Assembly: GCF_014274465.1 (NCBI RefSeq)
Contig: NZ_CP060394.1
Coordinates: 4,650,001 to 4,714,000, forward strand
Source of the DNA: Alloacidobacterium dinghuense
GTDB lineage: Bacteria > Acidobacteriota > Terriglobia > Terriglobales > Acidobacteriaceae
Direction: 5' to 3'
DNA length: 64,000 nt
This document shows positions 51,100-60,808 of this stretch, piece after piece (position 1 is the first letter of the stretch; each line of letters starts with the position of its first letter). Made by a program: the position numbers and the translations under genes. A model generated the notes under the pieces. It made no database searches, was not told where the DNA came from, and saw only the letters and a list, made by a program, of their open reading frames with translations.

Positions 51100-53523
51100 T
51101 TATTCGCTGCGCAGCGCCTCGGTTGGCTCAACCGACGCGGCCCGTCGCGCCGGCAAGCTCACCGCCAGAGCAGCAATCGCAACCAGAGCCCCAATCGTCA
51201 CCGCAAGAGAAAGCGGATCAGCGGTGCTCGTCTTGAACAACAAACCGCTCAGGAGCCGCGCACCTGCAAAACCAACAGCAAGTCCAGCCACGATTCCACT
51301 CGCAACAAACACCGCAGCCTGCTTCAGCACCAGCGTCAAAATATCTTCGCGCCGCGCGCCCACAGCCATGCGCACGCCGATCTCCCGCGTCCGCTGCTCG
51401 ACCGAATAAGCCAGCACGCCATAAATCCCAATCGCCGCCAGCACCACCGCAACCACCGCAAAAATCCCGAGCAGCACCGCCGTCATCTTCTGCCGCGCCA
51501 GTGAATCCGAAAGTACATCGCCAACTGCCTGAACGTTGTAAATCGCCACATTTGAATCCAGATCATGCACCGCGCCTCTCACCTGTGACACGATGCTCCC
51601 GGGAGCAACGGATGTGCGCACTAGCAGCACAGCATGCAGGCCATAACCCGGCAGATATATCTCCGACTGCGAATCCGTCACCACTCCCAGATCGTGCGCA
51701 TTCGCCACCACTCCAATCACCGGAATGTTCGAGGGCTGCGGGCTCATCACGCCGATCAGAATATGCGCGCCAACAGGATCCCGCCCCGACAGATGCTTCT
51801 GCGCAAACACCTGGTTGACGACAAAGAAACCCGTCGGCGAATCCACATCCTTCTTCTCAAAAGTTCGGCCCTGCACGAGCCCAATCCCCATCGTGCGAAA
51901 GAAGTCAGGACTCACATAACGAATCTGTGCATACGGAAACGATCCCGGAGCCAGTGGCGGCGCGCCTTCGATCAAAAACCGTGTCATCAAAAGCGAAGGC
52001 TCAAGTGGCACAGCCGTCGTGCTACCTGCCGAAACCACGCCCGGCATCTGCCCAACCTTCTCAATCAGACGCTCATAGAATTGCGTTGTCGTTGCGCCGC
52101 TGTCCGAGTAGCGTGACGACGGCAGCGTGACTTCAAAGCTCAGCAAATGATCTGTGCGAAACCCCGGATCGACAGCAACCAGCTTCTGAAAGCTGCGAAC
52201 CACAAGCGCCCCCAGAAACAGCACCACCACGGCAATCGCAATCTCACCCGCAATCAGCACCCCGCGACTGCGCCGGTTTCCGCCCGTGCTACCGCGATCG
52301 CCGGGCCGAAAAGCCTCAGCCAGATTCAAAAATGTCTTCGTCACCGGAAGCAGACCAAAAACCACCGCCGTCAACACACATGTGCTCAACGTAAGCAGCA
52401 ATACAGGCACATTCAGCCCGATCGACTCGACAAGTGACAAATCAACTCCCGCCGTGTGCGACAGCGCAAGACGCAACAGGGGCAGGGCCAGCCATGCGAG
52501 AGCCGTTCCCAACATCCCTCCGACAAGACAAAGAATCAGCGTCTGTGTCAGAAACTGCGAAAACAACCGCGTGCGATCCGCGCCCAACGCCTGCCGAATC
52601 GCAATCTCCCGCTGATTCGCCGTCGCGCGCACCAGAATCAGGCTGGCGACATTCGCGCATGCAATCAGCAGCACCAGCAACACCGCTCCCATCAGGCAGA
52701 GAACCGCAGGCCGCAGAGTTCCAACGAGTTGCTCTCGCAGCGGCTTCAGCGCCACGCCCTCCAACTTATTTGTCGCCGGATACGCCGCCGAAATGCGCGC
52801 CGCGATCGTCTGCATGTCCGTCCTCGCCTCAGCCAATCCAACGCCGGCCCGCAACCGACCCAGCACACTCACCGAGTGCCACACGCGCGAAGCCTGTGTC
52901 GGCTGGTCGAGCAGCGAAAGCGGCAGCCACACCTCGCCCTCTGCCGGATACGCCGCCCCCGGAGGTAACACGCCAACAATCGTGTAGCGCGCTCCATTCA
53001 GATCGATGCTGCGGCCGACTACACCCGCGTCACCGCCAAAGTAGCGCCTCCACGCCGTCGCGCTCAGCACCGCAACATGATCGCTGCCAGCTTTCTCATC
53101 CTGATCGTTCAGCAATCGCCCCATCAGCGGCGAAACGCCAAGCGTTGAAAAGAAATTCCCCGAAGCCAACACGCGGTGCACTTGCTCGCTTTCGCCGCTA
53201 GTCACGAGTGAAACCGTGCCCGGGTTCACCACCGAATATGCAGCCACCTGCTCAAAGCTCTTCTGCTGCGCGCGCCAGTCCATGTAATCCGGATATGTCG
53301 CCTCCGCGCCGGCCGCTACCTGCGGATGCGTCTCAAGAATCGCAACGATGCGCCCGGCATCGCGAAAAGGCAGCGTCTCGAGCAGCAGTCCGTAAATCAC
53401 GCTGAAGATGGCTGTGTTCGCACCCACTCCCAGCGCAAGCGTAAGAATCGCCGTCAAAGCAAATCCGGGTGATTTGAACAGCTGGCGCAGCGCGTAACGC
53501 AGATCCCGCAATATTGTTGGCAT
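51100..53523 (-). CDS. ADOP-type ABC transporter permease (second copy)
   Basis: An 807-residue orphan permease of the same kind as that at 13827. N-terminal LRYALRQLFKSPGFALTAIL, then MacB core, FtsX domain with RATANQREIAIRQALGADRT, second MacB core, and final FtsX domain with VEQRTREIGVRMAVGARRED. No ATPase gene lies beside it. It abuts purA tail to tail. The two copies are on opposite strands 35 kb apart and are diverged, so they are not a recent duplication. Confidence 0.92.
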   Translation of the reverse strand: MPTILRDLRYALRQLFKSPGFALTAILTLALGVGANTAIFSVIYGLLLETLPFRDAGRIVAILETHPQVAAGAEATYPDYMDWRAQQKSFEQVAAYSVVNPGTVSLVTSGESEQVHRVLASGNFFSTLGVSPLMGRLLNDQDEKAGSDHVAVLSATAWRRYFGGDAGVVGRSIDLNGARYTIVGVLPPGAAYPAEGEVWLPLSLLDQPTQASRVWHSVSVLGRLRAGVGLAEARTDMQTIAARISAAYPATNKLEGVALKPLREQLVGTLRPAVLCLMGAVLLVLLIACANVASLILVRATANQREIAIRQALGADRTRLFSQFLTQTLILCLVGGMLGTALAWLALPLLRLALSHTAGVDLSLVESIGLNVPVLLLTLSTCVLTAVVFGLLPVTKTFLNLAEAFRPGDRGSTGGNRRSRGVLIAGEIAIAVVVLFLGALVVRSFQKLVAVDPGFRTDHLLSFEVTLPSSRYSDSGATTTQFYERLIEKVGQMPGVVSAGSTTAVPLEPSLLMTRFLIEGAPPLAPGSFPYAQIRYVSPDFFRTMGIGLVQGRTFEKKDVDSPTGFFVVNQVFAQKHLSGRDPVGAHILIGVMSPQPSNIPVIGVVANAHDLGVVTDSQSEIYLPGYGLHAVLLVRTSVAPGSIVSQVRGAVHDLDSNVAIYNVQAVGDVLSDSLARQKMTAVLLGIFAVVAVVLAAIGIYGVLAYSVEQRTREIGVRMAVGARREDILTLVLKQAAVFVASGIVAGLAVGFAGARLLSGLLFKTSTADPLSLAVTIGALVAIAALAVSLPARRAASVEPTEALRSE

Positions 53524-53686
53524 CGTTTCTCCTCAGCAAGATAGACGCCTCAAAATTATCGGCCCTCCATCCACCGCATTTCTATAGCGATTCGTCACAA
53601 TCCCGGTCTGCGATTTTGTCAGCACCGCTCTGTCGACCAGCATCGCCTTCACGCCAATGCAAAGACAATCGCTTGTCCATTGAGAT

Positions 53687-54931
53687 ATGCTTTCTGTCGC
53701 CAATATGAACCTCCTCACAAAGCGCTCTATCTGCCGGCTGTCGTTGCTGCTTCTCATTTCTCCCGCGCTTTACGCGCAGCGCGGCTTCGTTCACACCAAG
53801 GGCTCCGATCTGGTCGACGCCAAGGGCCTGCCATTAATGCTGCGCGGCACCAACCTCGGCAATTGGTTCGAGCCCGAGGGCTATATGTTCCACTTCGAAG
53901 ACAATCCGCAGTCCACCAGCGAGATTGAAGGGCTCACCGAAGAACTCATCGGACCCGACAAAGCCGAAGCCTTCTGGAAGCAGTGGCGCGAAACCTACAT
54001 CACCGAAGCCGACATGGACCTGCTCAAAAAGAGCGGCTTCAACTCCGTGCGAGTGCCGCTCCACTGGAAATTCTTCGACAGCGATAACTCAGAAGGCTTC
54101 CGCCTCCTCGACCGCCTCATCCAGTGGGCGCGCAAGGACAACGTCTACGTCATCCTCGATCTACACTGTGCGCCCGGCGGACAAACCGGCACCAACATCG
54201 ATGACAGCCTCGGCTATCCGTGGCTCTATCGCAGTCCTGAAGCGCAGGCCAACACTCTCGCCATCTGGCGCAGGCTCGCCGCCCACTACAAAAACGAACC
54301 CATCGTGCTCGGCTACGATCTTCTCAATGAGCCCATCCCGCACTTCCCACAGCTGCAGCAGTACAACAAAGACCTCGAGCCCCTCTACCGCAAGATCGTC
54401 GCCACCGTTCGCGAAGTCGACAAGAACCACGTCGTCATCCTCGGCGGCGCGCAATGGGACTCGAACTTCAACGTCTTCGGCCAGCCCTTCGACTCAAACG
54501 TGATGTACACCTTCCACAAATACTGGACAGCCCCCGACGTCAGCGTCATCCAACCATACCTCGACTTTCGCGACAAATATCACGTCCCCATCTGGCTGGG
54601 AGAATCCGGCGAGAACAAGGACGAATGGATCGCCGCCTTCACCAAGACGCTCGAAGCGAATCACATAGGCTGGTGTTTCTGGCCGTACAAGAAAATGGAC
54701 GCGACATCCTCCGTCGTCACCTTCGACCGACCCGCGCACTGGGATGAAGTCCTCGCCTTTGCCAAACTCCCCACTGGCACAGGCAACGCGGAGAAGCGCA
54801 TCGCCGCGCGCCCTCCAATGGAAGACGCGCAGGCAGCTTTTGATGATCTGCTCAAGAAAATTCAGTTCGCCAACACGCGCGTCAACGCCGGATATGTGCA
54901 GGCTCTCGGGCTGACTCCTGTCTCACACTAG
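53687..54931 (+). CDS. Glycoside hydrolase family 5 endoglycosidase
   Basis: A 414-residue exported (beta/alpha)8 glycosidase. After a signal peptide (ICRLSLLLLISPALYAQ) come RGTNLGNWFEPEGYMF, the conserved Arg in NSVRVPLHWKFF, the acid/base Glu in GYDLLNEPIPHFP and the nucleophile Glu in IWLGESGENKDEW, both present. Likely acts on beta-1,4-glucan, mannan or exo-1,3-glucan; substrate cannot be set. ATG 53705 would also keep the signal but has no ribosome site; 53687 is kept. Confidence 0.9.
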   Translation: MLSVANMNLLTKRSICRLSLLLLISPALYAQRGFVHTKGSDLVDAKGLPLMLRGTNLGNWFEPEGYMFHFEDNPQSTSEIEGLTEELIGPDKAEAFWKQWRETYITEADMDLLKKSGFNSVRVPLHWKFFDSDNSEGFRLLDRLIQWARKDNVYVILDLHCAPGGQTGTNIDDSLGYPWLYRSPEAQANTLAIWRRLAAHYKNEPIVLGYDLLNEPIPHFPQLQQYNKDLEPLYRKIVATVREVDKNHVVILGGAQWDSNFNVFGQPFDSNVMYTFHKYWTAPDVSVIQPYLDFRDKYHVPIWLGESGENKDEWIAAFTKTLEANHIGWCFWPYKKMDATSSVVTFDRPAHWDEVLAFAKLPTGTGNAEKRIAARPPMEDAQAAFDDLLKKIQFANTRVNAGYVQALGLTPVSH

Positions 54932-55294
54932 ATAAAAAGAGCCAGAGTCCGTCAACAAACCCGGACTCGGGCGGCGTTCTGAGGAAGCACAACGCAAGTC
55001 ATCTCTGACGGGATGCCAGATTTGCTGCAATCGCCAACTCGCCTAAGGTCTCAAAGAACTCTCGGACTGTCCCTGGAATAGGTTGGGGCCTGTGAGGAAT
55101 TTGGCCCAGAAAGCGGAACTATGCCTGTAAATGGCTACGTTCGTAGGCAAATAACTATCGTAGCAATCTGGGAGCGCAGTAACTCAGCCATATCTTCCTC
55201 TGTCTTCGACGATACCTCTTTCAGTTACTTCATCACTCACAAAGAATGTTGTTTGTTGTATATCCCGGACCAAACTCTGTGAGTTCTGCTGAAA
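54932..55294. other. Gap with no supported gene
   Basis: 363 bp between the GH5 gene and the convergent XRE-S24 regulator. A weak hairpin GAGTCCG ... CGGACTC at 54953-54976 could slow transcription but lacks a T-run. No other feature is visible. Confidence 0.5.
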
Positions 55295-56080
55295 TCAGCA
55301 TTCTGGCTTTTCGTCCCTCGTCACCCACCACAGAACTTCTCCGAATACCTTCCACTTGGACACGTTGCTGACATCCAGCGGCAGACATTTTGGATTCACC
55401 GATACCAGCAGATCGGCACCGGAAAGCCGCTGGAAACGGGCAACTTTAAATCCCAGGTCTCGGTGAGAAACGACGGTGAGCCGTCGGTTCAGGGTCTCGC
55501 GATCCGTAACAGCAGTGTCGACAAAGATGATCGAACCGGGAGGAATGATCGGGTACATCGAGTCGCCCGACAAGTGCATGCTGATCATGCTTTCGGGATG
55601 CGGGCACCAGGAAAGCGGCGCCAAAAGAACATCTTCCACCTGAACTTCAGACAGGCTGACATTCTGCTGCGGCGGAATCTGATCTCCATAGGCTGTCACG
55701 TTCAGCAGGGGTATCGCTACCGCATTCCCCTTTCCGGATAGTTGGCGGGAGATCTTTCGACTCGCAACCAGCTTGAAATCCTGAAGCCTTACCTGCACCG
55801 AAGAGAGTGCGCGACGCAAGTTCGCGTCGGGGAGGTCTGAAGTTTCCATTCCCGCGCGCTCCCAGAAATAAATCCCGTCTGGCGTACGCGCAAGATTTCC
55901 CAGTGCGATATAGGTTTCAGCCGTTGGTTCGAGTTTGCCCTGTAGCCATCGCGAAACGGTCGCCGGCGAGATGCCGAGTCGTTCCGCAAGCCCGGCCTGG
56001 GTTAGTTTTAAGTCTCCGAGCAATCGTCGAATCCGATCGGACCACTCCGGAGACCGAGCTTGTTGGGCGACCATTGCCAC
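55295..56080 (-). CDS. XRE-family regulator with S24 (LexA-like) domain
   Basis: A 261-residue repressor-type protein. N-terminal XRE helix-turn-helix (KLTQAGLAERLGISPATVSR) is followed by a linker and a C-terminal S24 peptidase domain with the nucleophile Ser in HLSGDSMYPIIPPG and the likely Lys in HRDLGFKVARFQ. Such proteins resemble phage CI repressors and respond to DNA damage by self-cleavage. Operator-like direct repeats lie just upstream of its start. Confidence 0.85.
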   Translation of the reverse strand: MAMVAQQARSPEWSDRIRRLLGDLKLTQAGLAERLGISPATVSRWLQGKLEPTAETYIALGNLARTPDGIYFWERAGMETSDLPDANLRRALSSVQVRLQDFKLVASRKISRQLSGKGNAVAIPLLNVTAYGDQIPPQQNVSLSEVQVEDVLLAPLSWCPHPESMISMHLSGDSMYPIIPPGSIIFVDTAVTDRETLNRRLTVVSHRDLGFKVARFQRLSGADLLVSVNPKCLPLDVSNVSKWKVFGEVLWWVTRDEKPEC

Positions 56081-56140
56081 TCCACGGCTTCGGGCCTTTC
56101 ATCGGTGCAATTGCTCCAATGAAATCAATAACTTAACTTC

Positions 56141-56160
56141 CTAGCAGGTATACTAGCAGG
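56141..56160. promoter_or_regulatory. Direct-repeat operator candidate for the XRE-S24 gene
   Basis: CTAGCAGG occurs at 56141-56148 and 56153-56160, a 12-bp period, with GTATAC between the copies. It lies about 60 bases before the regulator start in a divergent region and could be its operator. Confidence 0.45.
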
Positions 56161-56203
56161 AACTTTTCCGCATCGTAGGAACAGGTCGGAGAGGTCCCCG
56201 GGA

Positions 56204-56410
56204 ATGCCGAAGCTTAAGACTGCAAAAGAGCGAGCAGCTGAATGTCAAGCGATTTGGATGGAGAGAGTTCCGATCCGGCGCTTATCTTACGCCCATCTCA
56301 AGAAAACGATTGCAGCCCATTCTGATCTTCCTTCGCCGGATATGTCCCTTCCAGGCCAACCAATCTGCGCACGCTGCACTCGCGAATTTCGCGCTTTTCC
56401 GAGGGTCTAA
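56204..56410 (+). CDS. Small hypothetical protein with CxxC
   Basis: A 68-residue basic protein (KLKTAKERAAECQAIWMERV, then PICARCTREFRAF) with one CxxC that could bind metal. No family recognised. It runs divergent to the XRE gene and ends one base before the response-regulator ATG, so the two may be translated together. Confidence 0.45.
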   Translation: MPKLKTAKERAAECQAIWMERVPIRRLSYAHLKKTIAAHSDLPSPDMSLPGQPICARCTREFRAFPRV

Positions 56411-56411
56411 A

Positions 56412-56804
56412 ATGTCAGGCGTTACCGTTACCTACAGAGTCTTAATCATCGATGACGAACCCAGGATCTCCGATACACTGGCCATTGTATTTTCGAAGCG
56501 TGGATATGAGGCGCGGGTTGCGTATTCGGCCGAGCAGGCGATTGAAATCATCGCAGAGTGGCGACCTGATGTGGCAATCATCGATGTTGTACTCCCCCAC
56601 ATGAATGGAATCGACCTCGCCATCGTATTAAGGGCCAACTACCCGTCATGCCGTCTCGTCTTGTTTTCCGGCCAGCCAGGCACGACGGAAATTGCAGAAG
56701 AGGCTGCGAAAAAAGGACACATCTTCGAGATCCTCGCTAAGCCGGTGCATCCCGTTTCGCTGCTGGACACCGTCGCGCTCCTGCTGAATTCCGGCTCATT
56801 TTGA
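56412..56804 (+). CDS. Single-domain response regulator
   Basis: A 130-residue CheY-like receiver alone. Acidic pair in LIIDDEPRISD, phospho-acceptor Asp in VAIIDVVLPHMNGIDL, Ser/Thr in LVLFSGQPGTTE and switch Lys in ILAKPVHPVS. No output domain is fused. Start at ATG 56412 (a longer reading to 56310 adds unrelated residues). No histidine kinase lies nearby, so it probably receives phosphate from a distant kinase. Confidence 0.9.
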   Translation: MSGVTVTYRVLIIDDEPRISDTLAIVFSKRGYEARVAYSAEQAIEIIAEWRPDVAIIDVVLPHMNGIDLAIVLRANYPSCRLVLFSGQPGTTEIAEEAAKKGHIFEILAKPVHPVSLLDTVALLLNSGSF

Positions 56805-56915
56805 GTCTCTTCAGGCAACGAAACCCGCATCAATCCTGTCCGCAACGGTGCGGGAGATTTTCACACTTCCCTAGCCAAACGTTTTATCGTACTTTCTAGC
56901 TTGAGCCCTGAACTT

Positions 56916-57203
56916 ATGGTCAGCTTCACAGTGCGCATGCGTTTTGCCGACGAAGACCGTCCGCAAATCTCCGAGATACTCGAAAAATTAGCCACGGCCT
57001 CACGCCAGGAACCCGGATGCGTCTCCTACATCCCCCACTGGGTCGATGGAGACCCAAACACGGTCCTTATCTATGAGCAATACAAGGATGGCAAATCGCT
57101 CGATGCTCACCGCGCTACTTCCCACTTTAAGCAATATGCCGTTGCCGGCCTCTACCAACTCATGCGCGAGCGCACGGTCGAAAACCTGACCGCTGTCGTC
57201 TAA
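56916..57203 (+). CDS. Antibiotic biosynthesis monooxygenase-like protein
   Basis: A 95-residue ABM/YgiN-type dimeric alpha-beta barrel: VRMRFADEDRPQISEILEKL, then EPGCVSYIPHW and TVLIYEQYKDGKSLDAH, ending HFKQYAVAGLYQLM. Members are quinol or heme-like monooxygenases. Start set at ATG 56916 rather than a TTG at 56901. Substrate unknown. Confidence 0.75.
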   Translation: MVSFTVRMRFADEDRPQISEILEKLATASRQEPGCVSYIPHWVDGDPNTVLIYEQYKDGKSLDAHRATSHFKQYAVAGLYQLMRERTVENLTAVV

Positions 57204-57373
57204 ATCATTTGGAACGAAACCTAACATTCCCGGGCCCGAGCTGCATCGCAAACAACAGCATGTCAGCCCCTCCCCGTCCAGTTCCTAGAATGCGCCTTTC
57301 AAAGCTGAAAACCGCACGTCTGGCCATTTTTTTTGACTCGTACTTTCGCTGCGGACTACCATCCAGTACGCAG

Positions 57374-57892
57374 ATGGGAAGACAATTCCGCGTCCGGACA
57401 CCGCTTTCGGCACCCCCCGGCGTGTGCCTGTTGATGTTGTGCTTCTTCCTCTGGGCCATTGCTCAGCCCGCCTTTGCCGCCCTTCCCCATCACCCAAACC
57501 ATGAGCTGCACAAGGAAATCGAAACCCTGGAAATGCAGTGGCGCCAAGCCCAGCTCAGCAATGACGTGGCCGTCATGGACCGCCTCCTCGCCGATGACTA
57601 CATCGGCATCAGCGCCAGCGGAACGATCGAGACCAAGCCCGAGGCCCTCGCCCTGCGCCGCGCTGGAACCTTACACATTACTACCCTGGATTTGAACGAT
57701 CTCAAGGTTCGCATCTATGGCGATACCGCTGTCGTCACCTCCCAAGCCAACCTCGCCGGCACGAACGGAGCCAGCGACATCAGCGGCAAATACCGCTACA
57801 CTCGCGTCTACAACCGGCGTTTCGGGCAATGGAAGATCGTCAGCTTTGAAGCCAGCCGCATCCATGACAGCAACGAGCGCGAAAAGCACTGA
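57374..57892 (+). CDS. Exported DUF4440/NTF2-like protein
   Basis: A 172-residue protein from ATG 57374 with signal peptide (VCLLMLCFFLWAIAQPAFAA). The mature part is an NTF2-like cone fold of the DUF4440 type: LEMQWRQAQLSNDVAVMDRL, LADDYIGISASGTI, GDTAVVTSQANLAG, YTRVYNRRFGQWKIV. A reading from 57209 would place 55 unrelated residues before the signal, so it is rejected. Role unknown. Confidence 0.75.
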   Translation: MGRQFRVRTPLSAPPGVCLLMLCFFLWAIAQPAFAALPHHPNHELHKEIETLEMQWRQAQLSNDVAVMDRLLADDYIGISASGTIETKPEALALRRAGTLHITTLDLNDLKVRIYGDTAVVTSQANLAGTNGASDISGKYRYTRVYNRRFGQWKIVSFEASRIHDSNEREKH

Positions 57893-57924
57893 ATCGGATC
57901 TCGGCGTTGAGTAAGATATCGACC

Positions 57925-58206
57925 ATGAATCGCCGTCAATTTGCCGTCTTACTGCCAGTTGCAGGCCTGACAATGGGCTGCCATAGCGAGCAAGAGCCTG
58001 CAGCCACCATGAATCTCATAGACAGTAAAAAGATTCAAAACGCCGTCGAGAACTTGGGATCGGTGATTGGAAACTTGGAAGAGGAAGTTGGCAACCTGAT
58101 CGACGGAGACTGGAGCAAAGCTGTTCCAAAAGTTGAGGCTACGGCGAGTGACATCCGTATTGCCTTTGAACACCTCCGGCAGGCTCTTGGATTGCCTACC
58201 GCCTGA
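57925..58206 (+). CDS. Small lipoprotein
   Basis: A 93-residue lipoprotein: NRRQFAVLLPVAGLTMGC with lipobox LTMGC (Cys20), then a helical mature part (AVENLGSVIGNLEEEVGNLI, SDIRIAFEHLRQAL). The NRRQF start could also be a twin-arginine-like signal. Function unknown. Confidence 0.65.
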   Translation: MNRRQFAVLLPVAGLTMGCHSEQEPAATMNLIDSKKIQNAVENLGSVIGNLEEEVGNLIDGDWSKAVPKVEATASDIRIAFEHLRQALGLPTA

Positions 58207-58238
58207 ATCATCGCAAGCCACTAAGAATAAAAGCTTAA

Positions 58239-59150
58239 CTATTCCGAGAAGTGTGGGGAAACAGACGCCAGCAAAGCGTCCGCAATGCGGGCCGCCTCGA
58301 CGGCTGGACGCACATCATGCACCCGAACAATGTCAGCCCCGGCGAGAATCGCTGCGGTGGTAGCTGCAAGAGTGGAATAAAGCCGATCCTCCATCGGCGC
58401 GTCTGCTCCGCCGTGAAGCGCCCTCAGCGTCCGAGCCAGAAACGACTTCCGCGACACCCCGGCCAACAGTGGTTGCCCCAGTTCCAGCAACTCCTCCTGA
58501 CGCCCAAGCAGCGCGTAGTTTTCATCAAAGCGCTTCCCAAACCCATAACCCGGGTCAAGCACGATCCGCTCCGGCGGAACATCCCCGTCAAGTGCAGCCT
58601 GCAGCCGCTCATTCAACTCCCGCTTTACCAAAGGTAAAACCTCGTCGGAAACAAGCCGAGGCTGTGACTTCCATTCATCAGGACGACCGCGCGTGTGCAT
58701 CAGGACCACACCACAGCCGAGACGTGCGCAGACGCCAGCCATCTTGCTGTCCCACAGAAACCCACTCACATCGTTGACGATCTCGGCGCCCGCATCCACC
58801 GCAACGTGTGCCGTAGAAGCCTTGTAGGTATCAATCGAGATCACCGCCTCCGGACGCGCAGTCAATATCCCGGCAAGCACCGGGAGCACGCGCTCCTGCT
58901 CGGCAGCTGCGGACAAGTTCTCCGGTTGGCCAGGCCGCGTCGACTCGCCGCCGATATCCAGAATGTCCGCACCATCATCGAGCATGCGCAGCCCATGCTC
59001 AATGGCGTCGTTCGCGTCGTGATACAAACCGCCATCGGAGAACGAATCCGGCGTGACGTTCAGCACGCCCATCACCAGTGTCCTCGCACCCAGTGCCAGC
59101 GATCGCGTGCGCAGATGCCAGAGGAATTCGCTCCGTCGAGTGAAGGGCAT
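58239..59150 (-). CDS. folP: Dihydropteroate synthase
   Basis: A 303-residue TIM-barrel enzyme that joins p-aminobenzoate to the pterin pyrophosphate in folate synthesis. Motifs: VMGVLNVTPDSFSDGGL, ADILDIGGESTRPG, ISIDTYKASTA, VNDVSGFLWD, IVLDPGYGFGKRFDENYALL and GVSRKSFLART. Start at ATG 59150; a GTG at 59183 would run into the divergent dacB promoter region. Divergent from dacB. Confidence 0.95.
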   Translation of the reverse strand: MPFTRRSEFLWHLRTRSLALGARTLVMGVLNVTPDSFSDGGLYHDANDAIEHGLRMLDDGADILDIGGESTRPGQPENLSAAAEQERVLPVLAGILTARPEAVISIDTYKASTAHVAVDAGAEIVNDVSGFLWDSKMAGVCARLGCGVVLMHTRGRPDEWKSQPRLVSDEVLPLVKRELNERLQAALDGDVPPERIVLDPGYGFGKRFDENYALLGRQEELLELGQPLLAGVSRKSFLARTLRALHGGADAPMEDRLYSTLAATTAAILAGADIVRVHDVRPAVEAARIADALLASVSPHFSE

Positions 59151-59185
59151 ACGAGGTAATGCTACACTTCGCCCCAAGGACACTC

Positions 59186-60787
59186 ATGGTGACAATCCTT
59201 CGAACTCAAGCGATGACGCGCTGCCTGTTTCTCTGTCTCACCGGCCTCTTGAGCGCCTCCGCCTTCGCCAAAACACACGACAAAGCAAAGCCCACCAACT
59301 TGGCTCAGACCATTACGGCGATCCTCAGCGCTCCAGCTATAGCTCGAGCGCACTGGGGAATCTCAGTGGTCACGCTCGAAGGTCAACCCATCTACTCCCT
59401 GAACGATCAGCAGTACTTCCAGCCTGCTTCGAACGCGAAGCTCTTCACCACCGCTGCAGCGTTGGCACTGCTCGGACCTGACTTCACCATCAAGACCTAC
59501 GTTGTCGCCGAAGGGCCTGTTTCATCCGACGGACAGCTGCGCGGCTCTCTTCGCTTCATCGGCGGCGGCGATCCTACCATTTCCGACAGGATCTATCCTT
59601 ATTCCCCTCACTCTGAGCATCCCAATCAGCTATTTCGCGCCCTCGACGATCTGGCTGCGCAGGTAGCCGCCAGCGGAATCCGCTCCCTGGATGGAACCAT
59701 CGTCGCCGATGACACAGTCTTCGCCTGGGAGCGCTACGGCCAGGGATGGGCGCAAGACGACCTTCAATGGGACTATGGGGCGCCCGTCTCTGCCTTGACC
59801 GTCAACGACAACGTCCGCTACCTGACGCTGGCTTCCGGCGCCGCAGCAGGAGACGCAGCCATCGCTACCTGGAATCCACTTCTCCCGGACGATTCAGCGA
59901 ATCTGAAGAACGACACCACAACTTCCCCGGCTGGATCACAACAGCACCTCGGCCTCGATCGCCAACCCGACCAGACATTTCTACGAGCTTACGGAACGAT
60001 CCCAGCGGGCAGCAAACCCGCTACCTTCGCCATCGCCGTACAGGATGCGGCCAAGACCGCTGGAGATGAATTCGCGCAAGCACTCACGGCGCACGGTGTT
60101 GTTGTGAGTAACACCGTACAGGCGAGTCATCGACTTTCCGGCGACACACAAATTTTCGAAAAGGAAGCGCAGCAGTCGCTCGCCCTCAAACCAATGAACT
60201 CCAGCCAGCCAGATCCTATCCCGCTGGCTCCGGGTGCTCGCATCGTCGCGGAGCGCACATCTCCGCCTTTGAGCCAGATCGTAACGGTGGTCAACAAAGT
60301 CAGTCAGAACCTGCACGCTGAGATATTGTTGCGTCTCCTGGGCAAAGCTGAAGGCGACGACGGCTCCGTTGTTCAGGGAACGCGTGTGGTGCGGCAGTTC
60401 CTCGTCTCAGCGGGAGTGCAGCCGGATGATTTCTTCTTCTACGACGGTTCCGGCCTATCTCCACAGGACGTCATCACGCCTCGTGCCGCAACCACTCTGC
60501 TCAGCTACGCAACGCGCCAGAGTTGGGGCGCTGTATATCGCGACTCTCTTCCGGTGGGCGGAGTCGACGGCACGTTGGAGAACCGATTCAAACAGCCGCC
60601 GTTAAAGGGAAAGGTATTTGCAAAGACTGGAACCCTGGCCGAAGTCCATGCATTGAGCGGCTATCTGACAGCAGCAAGCGGACGCACGCTGGTGTTCTCG
60701 ATCCTCTGTAACGACCACTCGCCCGTAACCGATACCACGCGCGCAGCCATGGACAATGTTGTAGCCGCGATTGCCGCTGCGAACTAA
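59186..60787 (+). CDS. dacB: D-alanyl-D-alanine carboxypeptidase/endopeptidase (PBP4, S13)
   Basis: A 533-residue exported penicillin-binding protein. Signal (CLFLCLTGLLSASAFA) precedes the active-site SxxK in PASNAKLFTTAAAL, SxN in NKVSQNLHAEIL and KTG in VFAKTGTLAEVHALSGY, with the long inserted domain typical of PBP4 between. It trims or cuts peptidoglycan peptides in the periplasm. AAGGA five bases upstream supports ATG 59186. Confidence 0.93.
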   Translation: MVTILRTQAMTRCLFLCLTGLLSASAFAKTHDKAKPTNLAQTITAILSAPAIARAHWGISVVTLEGQPIYSLNDQQYFQPASNAKLFTTAAALALLGPDFTIKTYVVAEGPVSSDGQLRGSLRFIGGGDPTISDRIYPYSPHSEHPNQLFRALDDLAAQVAASGIRSLDGTIVADDTVFAWERYGQGWAQDDLQWDYGAPVSALTVNDNVRYLTLASGAAAGDAAIATWNPLLPDDSANLKNDTTTSPAGSQQHLGLDRQPDQTFLRAYGTIPAGSKPATFAIAVQDAAKTAGDEFAQALTAHGVVVSNTVQASHRLSGDTQIFEKEAQQSLALKPMNSSQPDPIPLAPGARIVAERTSPPLSQIVTVVNKVSQNLHAEILLRLLGKAEGDDGSVVQGTRVVRQFLVSAGVQPDDFFFYDGSGLSPQDVITPRAATTLLSYATRQSWGAVYRDSLPVGGVDGTLENRFKQPPLKGKVFAKTGTLAEVHALSGYLTAASGRTLVFSILCNDHSPVTDTTRAAMDNVVAAIAAAN

Positions 60788-60808
60788 CGCCGGCTACGCG
60801 CTGCTATC

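Noticed and set aside
52434-53201. Long plus-strand frame opposite the second ADOP gene
   Set aside because: Low-complexity Pro/Ala/Arg sequence that mirrors the coding strand of the permease.
54953-54976. GAGTCCG hairpin after the GH5 gene as a terminator
   Set aside because: Only a 7-bp stem with no T-run, so I did not call it as a terminator.
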